A stretch of DNA of 64,000 nucleotides from SCN-69-37 sp044507065 (GCA_044507065.1 JBIQJY010000007.1:1-64000); one strand, 5' to 3'; positions 30,073-39,167 are shown, counted from the first letter of the stretch. Notes: generated by a model from the letters alone, not told the origin. A program made the numbers and translations.

Positions 30073-31478
30073 CACGCCACCGCCATGAGTCGATCGACGA
30101 CGACATCGGTGCGCGTGCCGCGGGATCCCTTGACAAGGACGACATCGCCCGGTGCCACCAGGCCGTGCATTGCCGCAGCGGCCGACGCGCTGTCGGCAAA
30201 ACGATGGACGCGCGCCGGCGCCAGACCGCCGCGCACGGCCCCATCGGCCAGCGCCTGGGCGGCGGGCCCGCCGATGGCCACGAGCACGTCGACGCCGGTG
30301 CGGGCGGCGACCTGCCCGCACGCCGCATGCAGCGCCTCGGACGACGAGCCGAGTTCCAGCATTTCGCCGATGACGGCAATGCGCCGGCCGCCAACAGACG
30401 TCCGGCCGAGCGCGGTGAGCGTCGCCTCGACCGCCGCCGGGCTGGCGTTGTAGGAATCGTCGACGACACGCACACCGCTCGGCAGCACGACCGACGAACC
30501 GCGCCGGGACACCGGCGTCAGGGCGGCAATCCGAGCCGTCATCAGCGCCAGCGGCACGTTGAACTCGATGGCGACGGCAATCGCCGCCAGCACGTTCGAG
30601 AGGTTGACGCGTCCCGGAAGCGGAAGCGTGATGTCGATCCCGCCGCGGCGGGTAGTGACGTGCGCGTCGACGCCGTCGAAGCCGCGGTCGGTCACCCGCG
30701 TGGCCCGGACGTCGGCGCCGGCCGACTCGCCAAACGTCACCGTGCGGCCCGCAAAGCCAGCGATGCGGGCCGTCACCAGGCCGTCATCGGCGTTGGCCAC
30801 CAGGAGCGTTTCAGGCCCGGCACCCTCGAGAACTTCGGCTTTCGCGTCGGCCACCTTCTCGCGGGAGCCAAAATGGCCGACGTGGGCATCGCCGACGTTG
30901 ATCCATACACGAATGTCCGGCTCGGCAAGGGCGACGAGCGCCCGAATCTCGCCCTCGTGATTCATGCCGAGCTCGACGACCGCGACGTCGTATCCCGCCG
31001 TCAACTGCGTGAGCGACAGGGGCAGGCCGATGTGATTGTTGAGGTTGCCCGGGTTGCGGTACACGTTCAGCCCGCCGGCCGCGAGCAGGGCACCGGTGAC
31101 TTCCTTCGTCGTCGTCTTGCCGGCGCTGCCGGTGATGGCGACAACCGGCGTGCCCGACGCCCGACGGATCGCACCGCCGAGGTGCTGCAGCGCGCGCAAC
31201 GTGTCGGGCACCACGATTACGACGACGTCGAGCGCACCACCGGGAACGGACGTGACCACGACGCCGGTGGCGCCACCGCGCACCGCGTCGGCGACGAACG
31301 CATGGGCATCGAATCGATCACCCCGCAGTGCGACGAACAGCGTGCCGGGCGTGATCGTCCGCGTGTCGGTCGACACACCGGTGAACCGGGTCGCCGGATC
31401 ACCGGCGGCCACGTGTCCGCGCGTCGCCTCGGCGACCATCGCGGCAGTCAACGCCACTGGGCTGCTCATGCTCCTCAC
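30072..31478 (-). CDS. murF: UDP-MurNAc-tripeptide--D-alanyl-D-alanine ligase
   Basis: Adds D-Ala-D-Ala to complete the pentapeptide. 468 residues. The N-terminal domain has VSTDTRTITPGTLFVALRG, the ATP loop AITGSAGKTTTKEVTGALL, then LELGMNHEGEI-like VVELGMNHEGEIRAL, INVGDAHVGHFGS and VVDDSYNASPAAVEA. GTG 31478 overlaps the murE TGA (GTGA); ATG 31469 three codons later is possible, but the GAGGAG lies too close to it. No ddl gene to supply D-Ala-D-Ala is in the window. Confidence 0.95.
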   Translation of the reverse strand: MRSMSSPVALTAAMVAEATRGHVAAGDPATRFTGVSTDTRTITPGTLFVALRGDRFDAHAFVADAVRGGATGVVVTSVPGGALDVVVIVVPDTLRALQHLGGAIRRASGTPVVAITGSAGKTTTKEVTGALLAAGGLNVYRNPGNLNNHIGLPLSLTQLTAGYDVAVVELGMNHEGEIRALVALAEPDIRVWINVGDAHVGHFGSREKVADAKAEVLEGAGPETLLVANADDGLVTARIAGFAGRTVTFGESAGADVRATRVTDRGFDGVDAHVTTRRGGIDITLPLPGRVNLSNVLAAIAVAIEFNVPLALMTARIAALTPVSRRGSSVVLPSGVRVVDDSYNASPAAVEATLTALGRTSVGGRRIAVIGEMLELGSSSEALHAACGQVAARTGVDVLVAIGGPAAQALADGAVRGGLAPARVHRFADSASAAAAMHGLVAPGDVVLVKGSRGTRTDVVVDRLMAVA

Positions 31479-33007
31479 ACCCGCGACGCCGAACGACGCT
31501 GTGCCAGTGCGGCCCTGGCCACGTCCGCGTCGTCGAACGGCAACGTCCGGTCGCCGATCACCTGATACTTCTCGTGGCCCTTGCCGGCGATGAGGAGCAG
31601 GTCGCCGGACTGTGCCGTGAGAATGGCGCGCTCGATCGCGCGCCGGCGATCCGGAATGCGCGAGTACGGCGTTCCCGCGCGCTTCGGCCCGCCAGGCTCC
31701 GGCGTTGGATCGAGCCCGCGGACGATCTCGTCCAGAATGCGCTCGGGATCTTCCGAGCGGGGATTGTCCGACGTCAGGACGACCACGTCGCTCAGTCGAC
31801 CGGCCACGGCGCCCATCAGCGGACGCTTGCTGCGATCGCGGTCGCCGCCACAGCCGAAGATCGTGACCAGGCGGCCGGGCGCCAGCGGTCGGGCCGTCTC
31901 GAGCAGGTTCTTCAGCGCATCGTCGGTGTGCGCGTAATCGATCACGACGCGCACGTCGTCGTGGCCGCTCGATACGATCTCGAAACGCCCGGGCACCCGA
32001 TCCAGCGTGGCCACGCCGTGCTCGATCCGATCGAGCGGCAGATCCAGTGCGACGCCGGCGGCGATTGCCGCGAGGATGTTGTAGACGTTGGGGCGGCCGA
32101 TGAGCGGCGAGCGGATGGCCAGCTCACCGCGGGGCGTCGCCGCATCGAACGCCAGACCTTCGAGCGTGTACTCGATGCTGCTCGGCCGCACGTCGGCCGC
32201 ACGATCGATGCCGTAGGTGATGACGCGCGGCAGCGCAACGGCCAGTTCGGCGCCGCGCGGGTCGTCCACGTTGACGATGGCCGGCGCGCCGGCAGGCAGC
32301 ATCTCGAACAGGCGACGCTTCGCGGCGAAGTAGTGCGCCATGTCGCCGTGGAAGTCGAGGTGATCGCGCGTCAGGTTGGTGAAGATGGCGGCGGCGAAAT
32401 GCATCGTCGCCACTCGCTGCAGGGCAAGGGCGTGCGAGGACACTTCCATCGCGCAGGCCTTGCACCCGTTCGCCACCATCTCGGCCAGGAGCCGCTGGAT
32501 CTCCGACGCCTCGGGCGTCGTGTGCGCCGCGTCGCGCTCGTCGGCTGCCGAGGGTCCTACACGCACACTCACCGTGCCGATGCGACCCGACGGCAGGCCG
32601 GCGGCATCGAACACCGAAGCGAGCAGGTGCGTGACGGTCGTCTTCCCGTTGGTGCCGGTGACGCCGACCACCGGAATCTTCGTGCTGGGATGTCCGTGGA
32701 AGACCGCAGCCAGTTCCGCGAGCGCGAGGCGGGCGTCGGACGTCTGGAGCCAGGGCACCGATGCGTCGGCCGGCGCCGGCGCCTCGGCCACCACGGCCAC
32801 GGCGCCGCGCGCCACGGCATCGGCGGCAAACCCGGCTCCATCCGAGCGCTGTCCCGGAATCGCGACGAACACCATGCCGCGCGCCACGGCGCGTGAATCA
32901 TGCGTCACGCCGGATACGACCGCCGCGCCGCCGCCCGATGTGGCCAGACGGGATCCGCTGTCGGGCGCAAGCGCCCGAACGGCGGCCACCAGCGCGTCGA
33001 GCGTCAC
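31475..33007 (-). CDS. murE: UDP-MurNAc-L-Ala-D-Glu--2,6-diaminopimelate ligase
   Basis: Adds the third residue of the stem peptide. 510 residues. Start GTG 33007 overlaps the ftsI TGA (GTGA). ATP loop GVTGTNGKTTVTHLLASVF; VSSHALALQRV; NLTRDHLDFHGDM; GCGGDRDRSKRPLMG. The specificity loop is LTSDNPRSEDP: DNPR is the meso-diaminopimelate form, whereas lysine-adding enzymes lack this Arg. This predicts a meso-DAP cell wall, as expected in a Gram-negative bacterium. Confidence 0.95.
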   Translation of the reverse strand: MTLDALVAAVRALAPDSGSRLATSGGGAAVVSGVTHDSRAVARGMVFVAIPGQRSDGAGFAADAVARGAVAVVAEAPAPADASVPWLQTSDARLALAELAAVFHGHPSTKIPVVGVTGTNGKTTVTHLLASVFDAAGLPSGRIGTVSVRVGPSAADERDAAHTTPEASEIQRLLAEMVANGCKACAMEVSSHALALQRVATMHFAAAIFTNLTRDHLDFHGDMAHYFAAKRRLFEMLPAGAPAIVNVDDPRGAELAVALPRVITYGIDRAADVRPSSIEYTLEGLAFDAATPRGELAIRSPLIGRPNVYNILAAIAAGVALDLPLDRIEHGVATLDRVPGRFEIVSSGHDDVRVVIDYAHTDDALKNLLETARPLAPGRLVTIFGCGGDRDRSKRPLMGAVAGRLSDVVVLTSDNPRSEDPERILDEIVRGLDPTPEPGGPKRAGTPYSRIPDRRRAIERAILTAQSGDLLLIAGKGHEKYQVIGDRTLPFDDADVARAALAQRRSASRV

Positions 33008-35109
33008 CGGCGGCCCTCTCGCCCGTCGGCGTAGCTGGAGTACCGCGTCAACAGGAGCCGACCGGTCAGGGTGTCATCCAGCGGCGTTCCGGCCTCGGGC
33101 AGCTGCGTGCGCACGAACCCGGCGCCCGACACCTGCGCATCGACGCCCGCGGCCGCGAGCACCCGCACCGCTTCGCGACCACTGAGGCCACGCACGTCGG
33201 GCATCAGCGCGGGTCCGCCCACGGCGACCGACACCGGCATTACCTGCGCCGAGCGCGCATGGGAACGCGGCTCGACGGAACTGCCCGATTGGACGGTCAT
33301 CATCGGCCGGTCGCCACCGGTTGGCGCCAGCCCGCTGTAGGCCATGGCGCCCTCGGCGATGCGCCGGAAGACCGGCGCGGCCACCGTGCCGCCGTAGATG
33401 CTGGTCCTCGGCGTGTCGATGACAACGAGAATCGTGTAGACCGGATCGGCGGCGGGGATGTAGCCGACAAACGACGCGTTGTAGTCCGTGCGCGAATATC
33501 CGCCGGTTGGCACCGCCTTGTGAGCGGTGCCGGTCTTGCCAGCCGCCGGATAACCCTCGATCTTCGCGAAACGACGCGCGGTGCCGCGCGAAACGACGCC
33601 CTCCATGATGCGACCGAGAACCTCGGCCGTCTCTTGCTCGATGGCGCGCCGCAGCACCTTGGGCGCCACGACCTCGCGAACGCCGTCGGGGCGACGCACG
33701 GCGCGCACGACGCGCGGTTCCATGAGCAGGCCACCGTTGGCGACGACGCTGGCTGCCGCGGCCATCTGCAGCGGCGTGACGCCGACCTGATAGCCCATCG
33801 ACACCGACGCAAGACCGCTGTCGTTCAGGGCGCGCGGATTCCACAGGCCCCGGCTCTGGCCGGGAAAGTCCGGGGCGAGGATCTGGCCGAACCCGAAGCG
33901 TTCCACGTAGCGCGTCATTCGATCGACGCCCGTGCGCAGGCCGACCTTGATGGCCCCGACGTTGCTCGACTTGATGATGGCGTCCTCGAACGTGACGACG
34001 CCATAGTTGTGGCCCCCGGCTTCGGTGATCGGCTTGCGCCCGCCAATCTTGATCCAGCCCGGGTTGGTATCGACGAGGTCGTCGGCTTCGATGACCCCTT
34101 CCTGGATCGCCGCCGCCGCCGTCACGATCTTGAACGTCGAACCGGGCTCATAGACGCCCTGGGTGGCCGTGTTGCGCCGCGCGTCGGGCGACGCGTCGTT
34201 CGGCACGTTGGGGTTGAACGTCGGATAGCTGGCAAGCGCGAGGATCTCTCCGGTGAACGGATCCATCACGATGGCCGTGCCCGCGCGCGCGCGGCTGGCT
34301 TCGATCCCCGCCCGCAACTCGCGCTCGACGAGGTGCTGCAGATGGACGTCGAGCGTCAGTTCGAGCGTTGCGCCGGGCACCGGCTCGCGGTCGATACGCG
34401 TCTGCACGCGGTGCCGCCGCGCGTCGACCTGCGCGTAGCCGCGGCCGTTCTCGCCGCGAATCATCGAGTCGTAGGCGTACTCGATGCCCGCCTGCCCGCG
34501 GTTGTCCTGGTCGACGAACCCCACCACGTGCGCCGCGAGCGAGCCGAGCGGATAGTAGCGGCCGGTGTCGGGCTGCAGCCCGATGCCCGGCAGTTCGAGG
34601 GCCGCCACCCGGGCCACCTGTTCGGGCGAGGCCTGCCGCGATCGCCGAATGTAGGCAAATCGGCCCGACTGGCGGAGCTTGCGCGGCAGTTCGATGCGTT
34701 CGCGCGGACTGCAGTCGCCGAGCGCGGCACACAGCTGCGCCGCGGTCTCGTCGGGATCGACGACCAGTTTCGGGTCGGCAAAGATCGAGTTGGCGTCCAC
34801 CGAATAGGCCATCGCCCGGCCGTTGCGATCCAGGATGTCACCGCGGAGTGCCTCGAGCCGGAGCACGGATTCCTGCTGGCCGTTGGCGTCGGTCGTGTAC
34901 TTGTCGTGCTTGACGACCTGGAGATAGACCAGTCGCGCCTGCACGCCGGTCATCCACAGTCCCACGAAGACCAGCGCCACTGCCGTGCGGCGACGTACCG
35001 TGGTGCGCCAGGCCTGGGACGTGTCGTCGGCGGCCGGCGTGTGGCGCGATCCGACGATGCGCGTGACCCACCCTCGTGCGGCGGCTGCCGCCTTGCGCTC
35101 GTTCGCCAT
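33004..35109 (-). CDS. ftsI: Division transpeptidase FtsI / PBP3 with PASTA domain
   Basis: Monofunctional class B penicillin-binding protein that cross-links septal peptidoglycan. 701 residues. A membrane helix (about 35-55, RTAVALVFVGLWMTGVQ) and a pedestal domain with RGDILDRNGRAMAY precede the transpeptidase. Its active sites are EPGSTFKIV (SxxK), IKSSNVGAI (SxN) and GKTGTAHKA (KTG). The last 70 residues form a PASTA module (MPDVRGLSGREAVRVLAAAG), more familiar from Gram-positive SpoVD/PBP2x. AGGAGG, overlapping the ftsL stop, is eight bases before ATG 35109. Confidence 0.94.
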   Translation of the reverse strand: MANERKAAAAARGWVTRIVGSRHTPAADDTSQAWRTTVRRRTAVALVFVGLWMTGVQARLVYLQVVKHDKYTTDANGQQESVLRLEALRGDILDRNGRAMAYSVDANSIFADPKLVVDPDETAAQLCAALGDCSPRERIELPRKLRQSGRFAYIRRSRQASPEQVARVAALELPGIGLQPDTGRYYPLGSLAAHVVGFVDQDNRGQAGIEYAYDSMIRGENGRGYAQVDARRHRVQTRIDREPVPGATLELTLDVHLQHLVERELRAGIEASRARAGTAIVMDPFTGEILALASYPTFNPNVPNDASPDARRNTATQGVYEPGSTFKIVTAAAAIQEGVIEADDLVDTNPGWIKIGGRKPITEAGGHNYGVVTFEDAIIKSSNVGAIKVGLRTGVDRMTRYVERFGFGQILAPDFPGQSRGLWNPRALNDSGLASVSMGYQVGVTPLQMAAAASVVANGGLLMEPRVVRAVRRPDGVREVVAPKVLRRAIEQETAEVLGRIMEGVVSRGTARRFAKIEGYPAAGKTGTAHKAVPTGGYSRTDYNASFVGYIPAADPVYTILVVIDTPRTSIYGGTVAAPVFRRIAEGAMAYSGLAPTGGDRPMMTVQSGSSVEPRSHARSAQVMPVSVAVGGPALMPDVRGLSGREAVRVLAAAGVDAQVSGAGFVRTQLPEAGTPLDDTLTGRLLLTRYSSYADGREGRR

Positions 35110-35121
35110 GACCAGTCCCTC

Positions 35122-35508
35122 CTATTGCGCGCGTGCCACGACGGTCCCGGCTGGCATGGCCGTTTCGGTGCGTGCGACGACGTGAATTTCCGTCAGGGCC
35201 GGCAGACGCAGCCCCAGGGCCGTGGCGCGCTTCTCGAGCGCCTGCGGCGCGCGCAGCGTCTCGAGGTTCAGCTGCAGCTGCCGCTGCAGGGCCAGTTCGC
35301 GCTCGTGGTCCTGCCGCAGCCGCTCGATGCGATAGCCGGCGTCGACCATGCCGAAGTGCTGCCACGCCGAGAAGAGCAGCATCCCGAACCCGACGACACC
35401 GAGCATCAGCATCCAGCGCAGTTCCGAACGCTGGCGGGCATCGGTCTCGCGCCGGACCGTGTTGTTGCGGATGTCCTTCTTGACCGCGTATTCGAGTTCG
35501 ATGCTCAT
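35122..35508 (-). CDS. ftsL: FtsL-like divisome protein
   Basis: 128 residues by position and architecture: a short basic cytoplasmic tail (KKDIRNNTVRRETDARQR), one membrane helix (WMLMLGVVGFGMLLFSAW) and a periplasmic coiled coil (YRIERLRQDHERELALQRQL). FtsL sequences are poorly conserved, so the name rests on this layout and its place between rsmH and ftsI. ATG 35508 overlaps the rsmH TGA (ATGA) and has GGAGAGG upstream; the upstream extension to 35565 lies inside rsmH and is not used. Confidence 0.8.
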   Translation of the reverse strand: MSIELEYAVKKDIRNNTVRRETDARQRSELRWMLMLGVVGFGMLLFSAWQHFGMVDAGYRIERLRQDHERELALQRQLQLNLETLRAPQALEKRATALGLRLPALTEIHVVARTETAMPAGTVVARAQ

Positions 35509-36431
35509 GCCACCCTCTCCAACACCCGCAGCCGCGCGCTCCGTGCGCGCGGGTTGCGCGCGCATTCGGCCTCGCCCGGGACGACCGGCCGCCGCGTCAC
35601 CACGCGCCAGTTCGCCGACTCGGCGGCCAGGCGGCGGAACGTGTGCTTCACCACGCGATCCTCGAGCGAGTGGAACGCGATGATCGCGAGACGCGCGCCG
35701 GGCGCCAGCATCGCCGCCCCATCGGCCAGGAACGCGTCGAGATCGTCCAGCTCGCCATTCACCCAGATCCGCAACGCCTGGAACGTGCGCGTCGCCGGAT
35801 CGATCCGTTGCCAGTGGCCGCCGCCGGCCGCACGCCGCACGACCGACGCGAGCGCCAGCGTGTCGGTCAGTTCCTGCCGATCGCGCGCCGCGACAATGGC
35901 CCGCGCCACACGCCGCGATCGTCGTTCCTCGCCGTAGCGCCAGATCACGTCGGCCAGCGTCACCTCGTCGACATCCTCGAGCCGTGCCGAGAGCGGCGCC
36001 GATCGTGTGCGGTCCATTCGCATATCGAGTGGACCGGCCTGCCGGAAACTGAACCCGCGCGACGCGTCATCGAGCTGCATCGACGACACGCCGAAGTCCG
36101 CCAGCATGCCGTCCACCCGCGCCACGCCGCGCGACTCGAGCACGCGGCGCACGGCGCGATAGTCGTCGTGCACGAACTGCACGCGCCCGGCGTATTCCCC
36201 AAGCGCCGCGGCCGCCGTTTCCAGTGCCGAGGCGTCGCGGTCGATCCCAATCACCTGCCCCGCGCCGGCCTCGAGGAGCCGCTTCGTATGCCCGCCGGCA
36301 CCGAGCGTGCCGTCGACGTAGAGGCCGCCTGCCCTGACCTGCAGCAGCGCGACCACTTCATCGGCCAGGACCGGCTCGTGCCCGTCCGGGCGATCAGATG
36401 CCGTAGTCGGAGAGGATTCGGGCGTCGTCAT
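35505..36431 (-). CDS. rsmH: 16S rRNA (cytosine1402-N4)-methyltransferase RsmH (MraW)
   Basis: Methylates N4 of C1402 in the ribosomal P site. 308 residues, the family length. Motifs: GHEPVLADEVVALL, YVDGTLGAGGHTKRLLEA (SAM binding), VIGIDRDASALETA, MLADFGVSSMQLDDASRGFSFR, PLDMRMDRT, AFQALRIWVNGE-like TFQALRIWVNGELDDL, and IAFHSLEDRVVKHTFR. ATG 36431 overlaps the end of mraZ by 38 bases. No better downstream start is visible before the conserved HEPVL. Confidence 0.96.
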   Translation of the reverse strand: MTTPESSPTTASDRPDGHEPVLADEVVALLQVRAGGLYVDGTLGAGGHTKRLLEAGAGQVIGIDRDASALETAAAALGEYAGRVQFVHDDYRAVRRVLESRGVARVDGMLADFGVSSMQLDDASRGFSFRQAGPLDMRMDRTRSAPLSARLEDVDEVTLADVIWRYGEERRSRRVARAIVAARDRQELTDTLALASVVRRAAGGGHWQRIDPATRTFQALRIWVNGELDDLDAFLADGAAMLAPGARLAIIAFHSLEDRVVKHTFRRLAAESANWRVVTRRPVVPGEAECARNPRARSARLRVLERVA

Positions 36432-36834
36432 CCGTGAAGGGATCCTGATCGAGCTTGGTCTTCAGCCGATCGAAGTTCCAGACCTCCAGATAGTCGACCT
36501 TGCCGATCACCCTCACTTCGCCCGACATCTCCGCGGCGTCGCGCAGCATCGGGTGCACCACCATGCGCCCCTGCGCGTCGAATTCATTGGGCTGACCCCA
36601 GAAGCTCGTCCGATCGAGGTAGCGGTTGCGTGTCGGATGCGTCGAGGGCATCTTCCCCAGCCGTTCCTCGATCGCGAGCCAGACGGGCCAGGGGTAGATG
36701 AGAACGGACTTGCCGTCGAGACTCGTGACGTACAAAGATGTCCCGTGCCGCTCCTCAACCAGCGCCTTGTACGCGGTCGGAAGTTTCAGCCGGCCCTTGT
36801 CGTCTATGCGAGCGGTGTAACTGCCCCGAAGCAC
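36394..36834 (-). CDS. mraZ: Transcriptional regulator MraZ
   Basis: AbrB-like regulator of the dcw cluster. 146 residues from GTG 36834 (GGAG eight bases upstream), the usual MraZ length. Two SpoVT/AbrB repeats carry the hallmark RIDDKGRLKLPTAYK and EFDAQGRMVVHPMLRD. The frame is open to a TTG at 36900, but that codon lies within the promoter -35 box and would be untranscribed, so the long form is rejected. The operator-like repeats in its own leader suggest autoregulation, as known for E. coli and Mycoplasma MraZ. Confidence 0.93.
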   Translation of the reverse strand: MLRGSYTARIDDKGRLKLPTAYKALVEERHGTSLYVTSLDGKSVLIYPWPVWLAIEERLGKMPSTHPTRNRYLDRTSFWGQPNEFDAQGRMVVHPMLRDAAEMSGEVRVIGKVDYLEVWNFDRLKTKLDQDPFTDDDARILSDYGI

Positions 36835-36842
36835 CAGGTCTA

Positions 36843-36868
36843 CTCCACTTTGGTCCGCTTTGCTCCAC
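36843..36868 (-). promoter_or_regulatory. MraZ operator: three 10-bp-phased boxes
   Basis: On the minus strand three successive 10-mers read GTGGAGCAAA, GCGGACCAAA and GTGGAGTAGA. The AAAGTGG/AAAGCGG cores repeat with a 10-bp period, like the described MraZ boxes. They start at the predicted transcription start and end nine bases before the GTG. Confidence 0.65.
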
Positions 36869-36871
36869 GCG

Positions 36872-36900
36872 ATGGTAGAGGTACCGTCTGAGCGTGTCAA
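36872..36900 (-). promoter_or_regulatory. Sigma-70 promoter of the dcw cluster
   Basis: -35 TTGACA (36900-36895) is a perfect consensus. A 17-base spacer separates it from -10 TACCAT (36877-36872, four of six). Transcription should begin near 36865, at the edge of the MraZ boxes. Confidence 0.75.
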
Positions 36901-36992
36901 CGCTTATCCGGTGTTAATTGATGTACGGGCTGGACTTACGCGTTAGCTTCGCTTTCAGGTCAGATGACCTGACTCGATCGAGCGACGATAAT

Positions 36993-37021
36993 TTGACGCG
37001 TGGTAGCATGCTCCGTCTCAT
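36993..37021 (+). promoter_or_regulatory. Candidate promoter of the glycan locus
   Basis: -35 TTGACG (36993-36998), 17 bases, -10 TCTCAT (37016-37021). A competing -10, TAGCAT at 37004-37009, has no -35. It is divergent from the mraZ promoter. The 92 bases between the two promoters hold no gene. Confidence 0.4.
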
Positions 37022-37099
37022 GCGGAACGTCAGCTGCCGGCCGCTTCATGCCGGGTCTTTCGGTCAGCACCCGGGTGGTGATCGACAGCAGGGGTCCTG

Positions 37100-38149
37100 A
37101 TGGCTGACGCCCGCCGGATCGTCGTCTGCGAAGCCCAGGTTCCGTTCGTCCGCGGCGGCGCCGAGTCGCTCGTCCGCGCGCTGGTGGCCGAGCTGCGCAG
37201 CCACGGCTTCGAAGCCGAACTGGTCAGCGTGCCGTTCAAGTGGTACCCGCCCGAGGAGCTCTTCTCGCACGCGGCGGCCTGGCGGCTCATCGATCTCAGC
37301 GAAAGCAGCGGGCGACGGATCGATCGCGTCATCGCGACGAAGTTCCCCACTTATTTCGTGCGCCATCCCGACAAGGTCACCTGGCTCGTGCACCAGTACC
37401 GGGCCGCCTACGAGCTGGCCGACACCGCGTACAGCGAGTTCGAGCACCGCGATCTGCACGTGGCCACGCGCGATCGGCTCATCGCGCTGGACACGCAGAT
37501 GCTGGCCGAGTCGCGGGCCGTCTACACCATTGCGCACACGGTGACGGCGCGGCTCGCGCGCTACAACGGCCTGAAGTCCGAGACCCTGTACCACCCGCCG
37601 CGTCTGGCGGCGCGCCTGCACGGCGGACCGGCCGGCGACTATCTGCTGTCTGTCGGCCGGCTCGAGTCCGTGAAGCGAGTGGACCTTGCGATCAGGGCGC
37701 TGGCCGCGGCGCCTCCCGGCCTGCGGCTGCTCATTGTCGGGACCGGCTCGCAGCGCGACACGTTCGAGCGGCTGGCCGAATCACTCGGCGTGGCCGATCG
37801 CGTCCAGTTCCTCGGCGAAGTCGACGACGAGGCGCTGATTGAGTTGTATGCGGGCGCGTATGCTGTCATCTACCCGCCCTACGACGAGGATTTCGGGTAC
37901 GTCACGCTCGAGGCATTCCTGTCGAAGAAGCCCGTCCTCACGACGCACGACGCGGGTGAACCCACGGCCTTCGTACAGGACGGCGTCAACGGCCGGGTGA
38001 CCGACCCGGATCCAACGGCCATCGCCGGCGCGATTGCCGATCTGGCCGCCGATCCGGCGCGAGCCGCGCGGATGGGCGAGGCGGGGTACGAACAGGCCCG
38101 GCTGATTACCTGGACGTCCACCATCGAGCGCCTGGTACAGGGGGCGTGA
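37100..38149 (+). CDS. GT4-family glycosyltransferase
   Basis: Predicted retaining GT-B transferase using a nucleotide sugar. 349 residues. The N-terminal domain has FVRGGAESLVRALVAEL and ATKFPTYFVRHPDKVTW. The C-terminal donor domain has YLLSVGRLESVKRVDLAI, LIVGTGSQRDTF, VQFLGEVDDEALIELYAGA and the E-x7-E region YDEDFGYVTLEAFLSKKPVL. ATG 37100 overlaps the stop of a 26-codon open frame starting at 37020 (TGATG). First gene of the long plus-strand glycan locus; the sugar and acceptor are unknown. Confidence 0.85.
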   Translation: MADARRIVVCEAQVPFVRGGAESLVRALVAELRSHGFEAELVSVPFKWYPPEELFSHAAAWRLIDLSESSGRRIDRVIATKFPTYFVRHPDKVTWLVHQYRAAYELADTAYSEFEHRDLHVATRDRLIALDTQMLAESRAVYTIAHTVTARLARYNGLKSETLYHPPRLAARLHGGPAGDYLLSVGRLESVKRVDLAIRALAAAPPGLRLLIVGTGSQRDTFERLAESLGVADRVQFLGEVDDEALIELYAGAYAVIYPPYDEDFGYVTLEAFLSKKPVLTTHDAGEPTAFVQDGVNGRVTDPDPTAIAGAIADLAADPARAARMGEAGYEQARLITWTSTIERLVQGA

Positions 38150-38189
38150 CGATCCGGCGCGCGGACATCGGCGGAGTGCGTCAACGAAC

Positions 38190-39167
38190 ATGAAGCTCGT
38201 CATCCAGATTCCCTGCCTGAACGAGGCAGAAACCCTGCCGGCCACGCTCGCCGACCTGCCGCGGTCGATTCCCGGCATCGACACCATCGAGATCCTGATT
38301 GTCGACGACGGCTCGACCGATCGGACGTCGGAGGTGGCGCGCGCGCACGGAGCCCATCACGTCGTGCGGTTCCTGCGCCGAAAGGGCCTTGCGGCCGCCT
38401 TCGTCGCGGGCATTGACGCGAGCCTGCGTGCCGGCGCCGACATCATCGTCAACACCGACGCCGACAACCAGTACTCGGGATCCGACATCGCGGAGCTCGT
38501 GGCGCCCCTCCTCTCGGGCCGCGCCGAGATCGTCATTGGCGATCGCAACATCAAGACCATCCGACACATGTCGTGGCCCAAGAAGGTGTTGCAGCGGCTG
38601 GGCAGCTGGGTCGTCCGCCAGGTGTCGGGCACGAAGGTGCCGGACACGACGAGCGGCTTTCGCGCCTATACGCGCGAGGCGGCGCTGCGGATGACGATCG
38701 TCTCGGAGTTCTCCTACACGCTCGAGTCGATCATCCAGGCCGGCAAACGGCGCATGGCCATCGCGCACGTCGAGGTGGGCACGAACGCCCGCACGCGGCC
38801 GTCGCGGCTGTTCGACAGCATCTGGTCCTACCTGAAGAACTCCGGCGCCACCATCGTGCGCATCTACGCGATGTACGAGCCGCTGAAGATCTTCACCTAC
38901 ATCGGCGGCACCGTCCTGCTCGCCGGCTTCGCGATCTCGGTGCGCTTCCTCTATTTCTATCTGTTCACCAATGCGGCCGACGGCAAGATTCAGTCCCTCA
39001 TCCTGTCGGCCGTCCTGATGATCGTCGGCTTCCAGGTCATGCTCATCGGCCTGCTGGCCGACGTCATCTCGGGCAACCGCAAACTCGTCGAGGACATCCT
39101 CTACCGCGTGCGCCGCATGGAACTCGGCCCGGGCTCTTCGGACGACGACGTGAAGGACGGACACTGA
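38190..39167 (+). CDS. GT2 glycosyltransferase, polyprenyl-phosphate-sugar synthase-like with C-terminal membrane segments
   Basis: 325 residues. GT-A domain: IQIPCLNEAETLPATLADL, ILIVDDGSTDRTSEVAR, and the metal motif IIVNTDADNQYSG; acceptor-side DTTSGFRAYTREAAL. Two C-terminal hydrophobic helices follow (FTYIGGTVLLAGFAI; LILSAVLMIVGFQVMLIGL). This is the layout of polyprenyl-phosphate glucose/mannose synthases such as GtrB, which load a lipid carrier for GT-C enzymes. Its stop overlaps the next start by one base (TGATG). Confidence 0.85.
   Translation: MKLVIQIPCLNEAETLPATLADLPRSIPGIDTIEILIVDDGSTDRTSEVARAHGAHHVVRFLRRKGLAAAFVAGIDASLRAGADIIVNTDADNQYSGSDIAELVAPLLSGRAEIVIGDRNIKTIRHMSWPKKVLQRLGSWVVRQVSGTKVPDTTSGFRAYTREAALRMTIVSEFSYTLESIIQAGKRRMAIAHVEVGTNARTRPSRLFDSIWSYLKNSGATIVRIYAMYEPLKIFTYIGGTVLLAGFAISVRFLYFYLFTNAADGKIQSLILSAVLMIVGFQVMLIGLLADVISGNRKLVEDILYRVRRMELGPGSSDDDVKDGH

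Noticed and set aside
37020..37100. 26-codon leader ORF (MRNVSCRPLHAGS...) whose stop overlaps the first glycosyltransferase start
   Set aside because: Its ATG lies inside the better -10 candidate (37016-37021), so it may not be transcribed; no conserved feature supports a coded peptide. The TGATG overlap alone is not enough.
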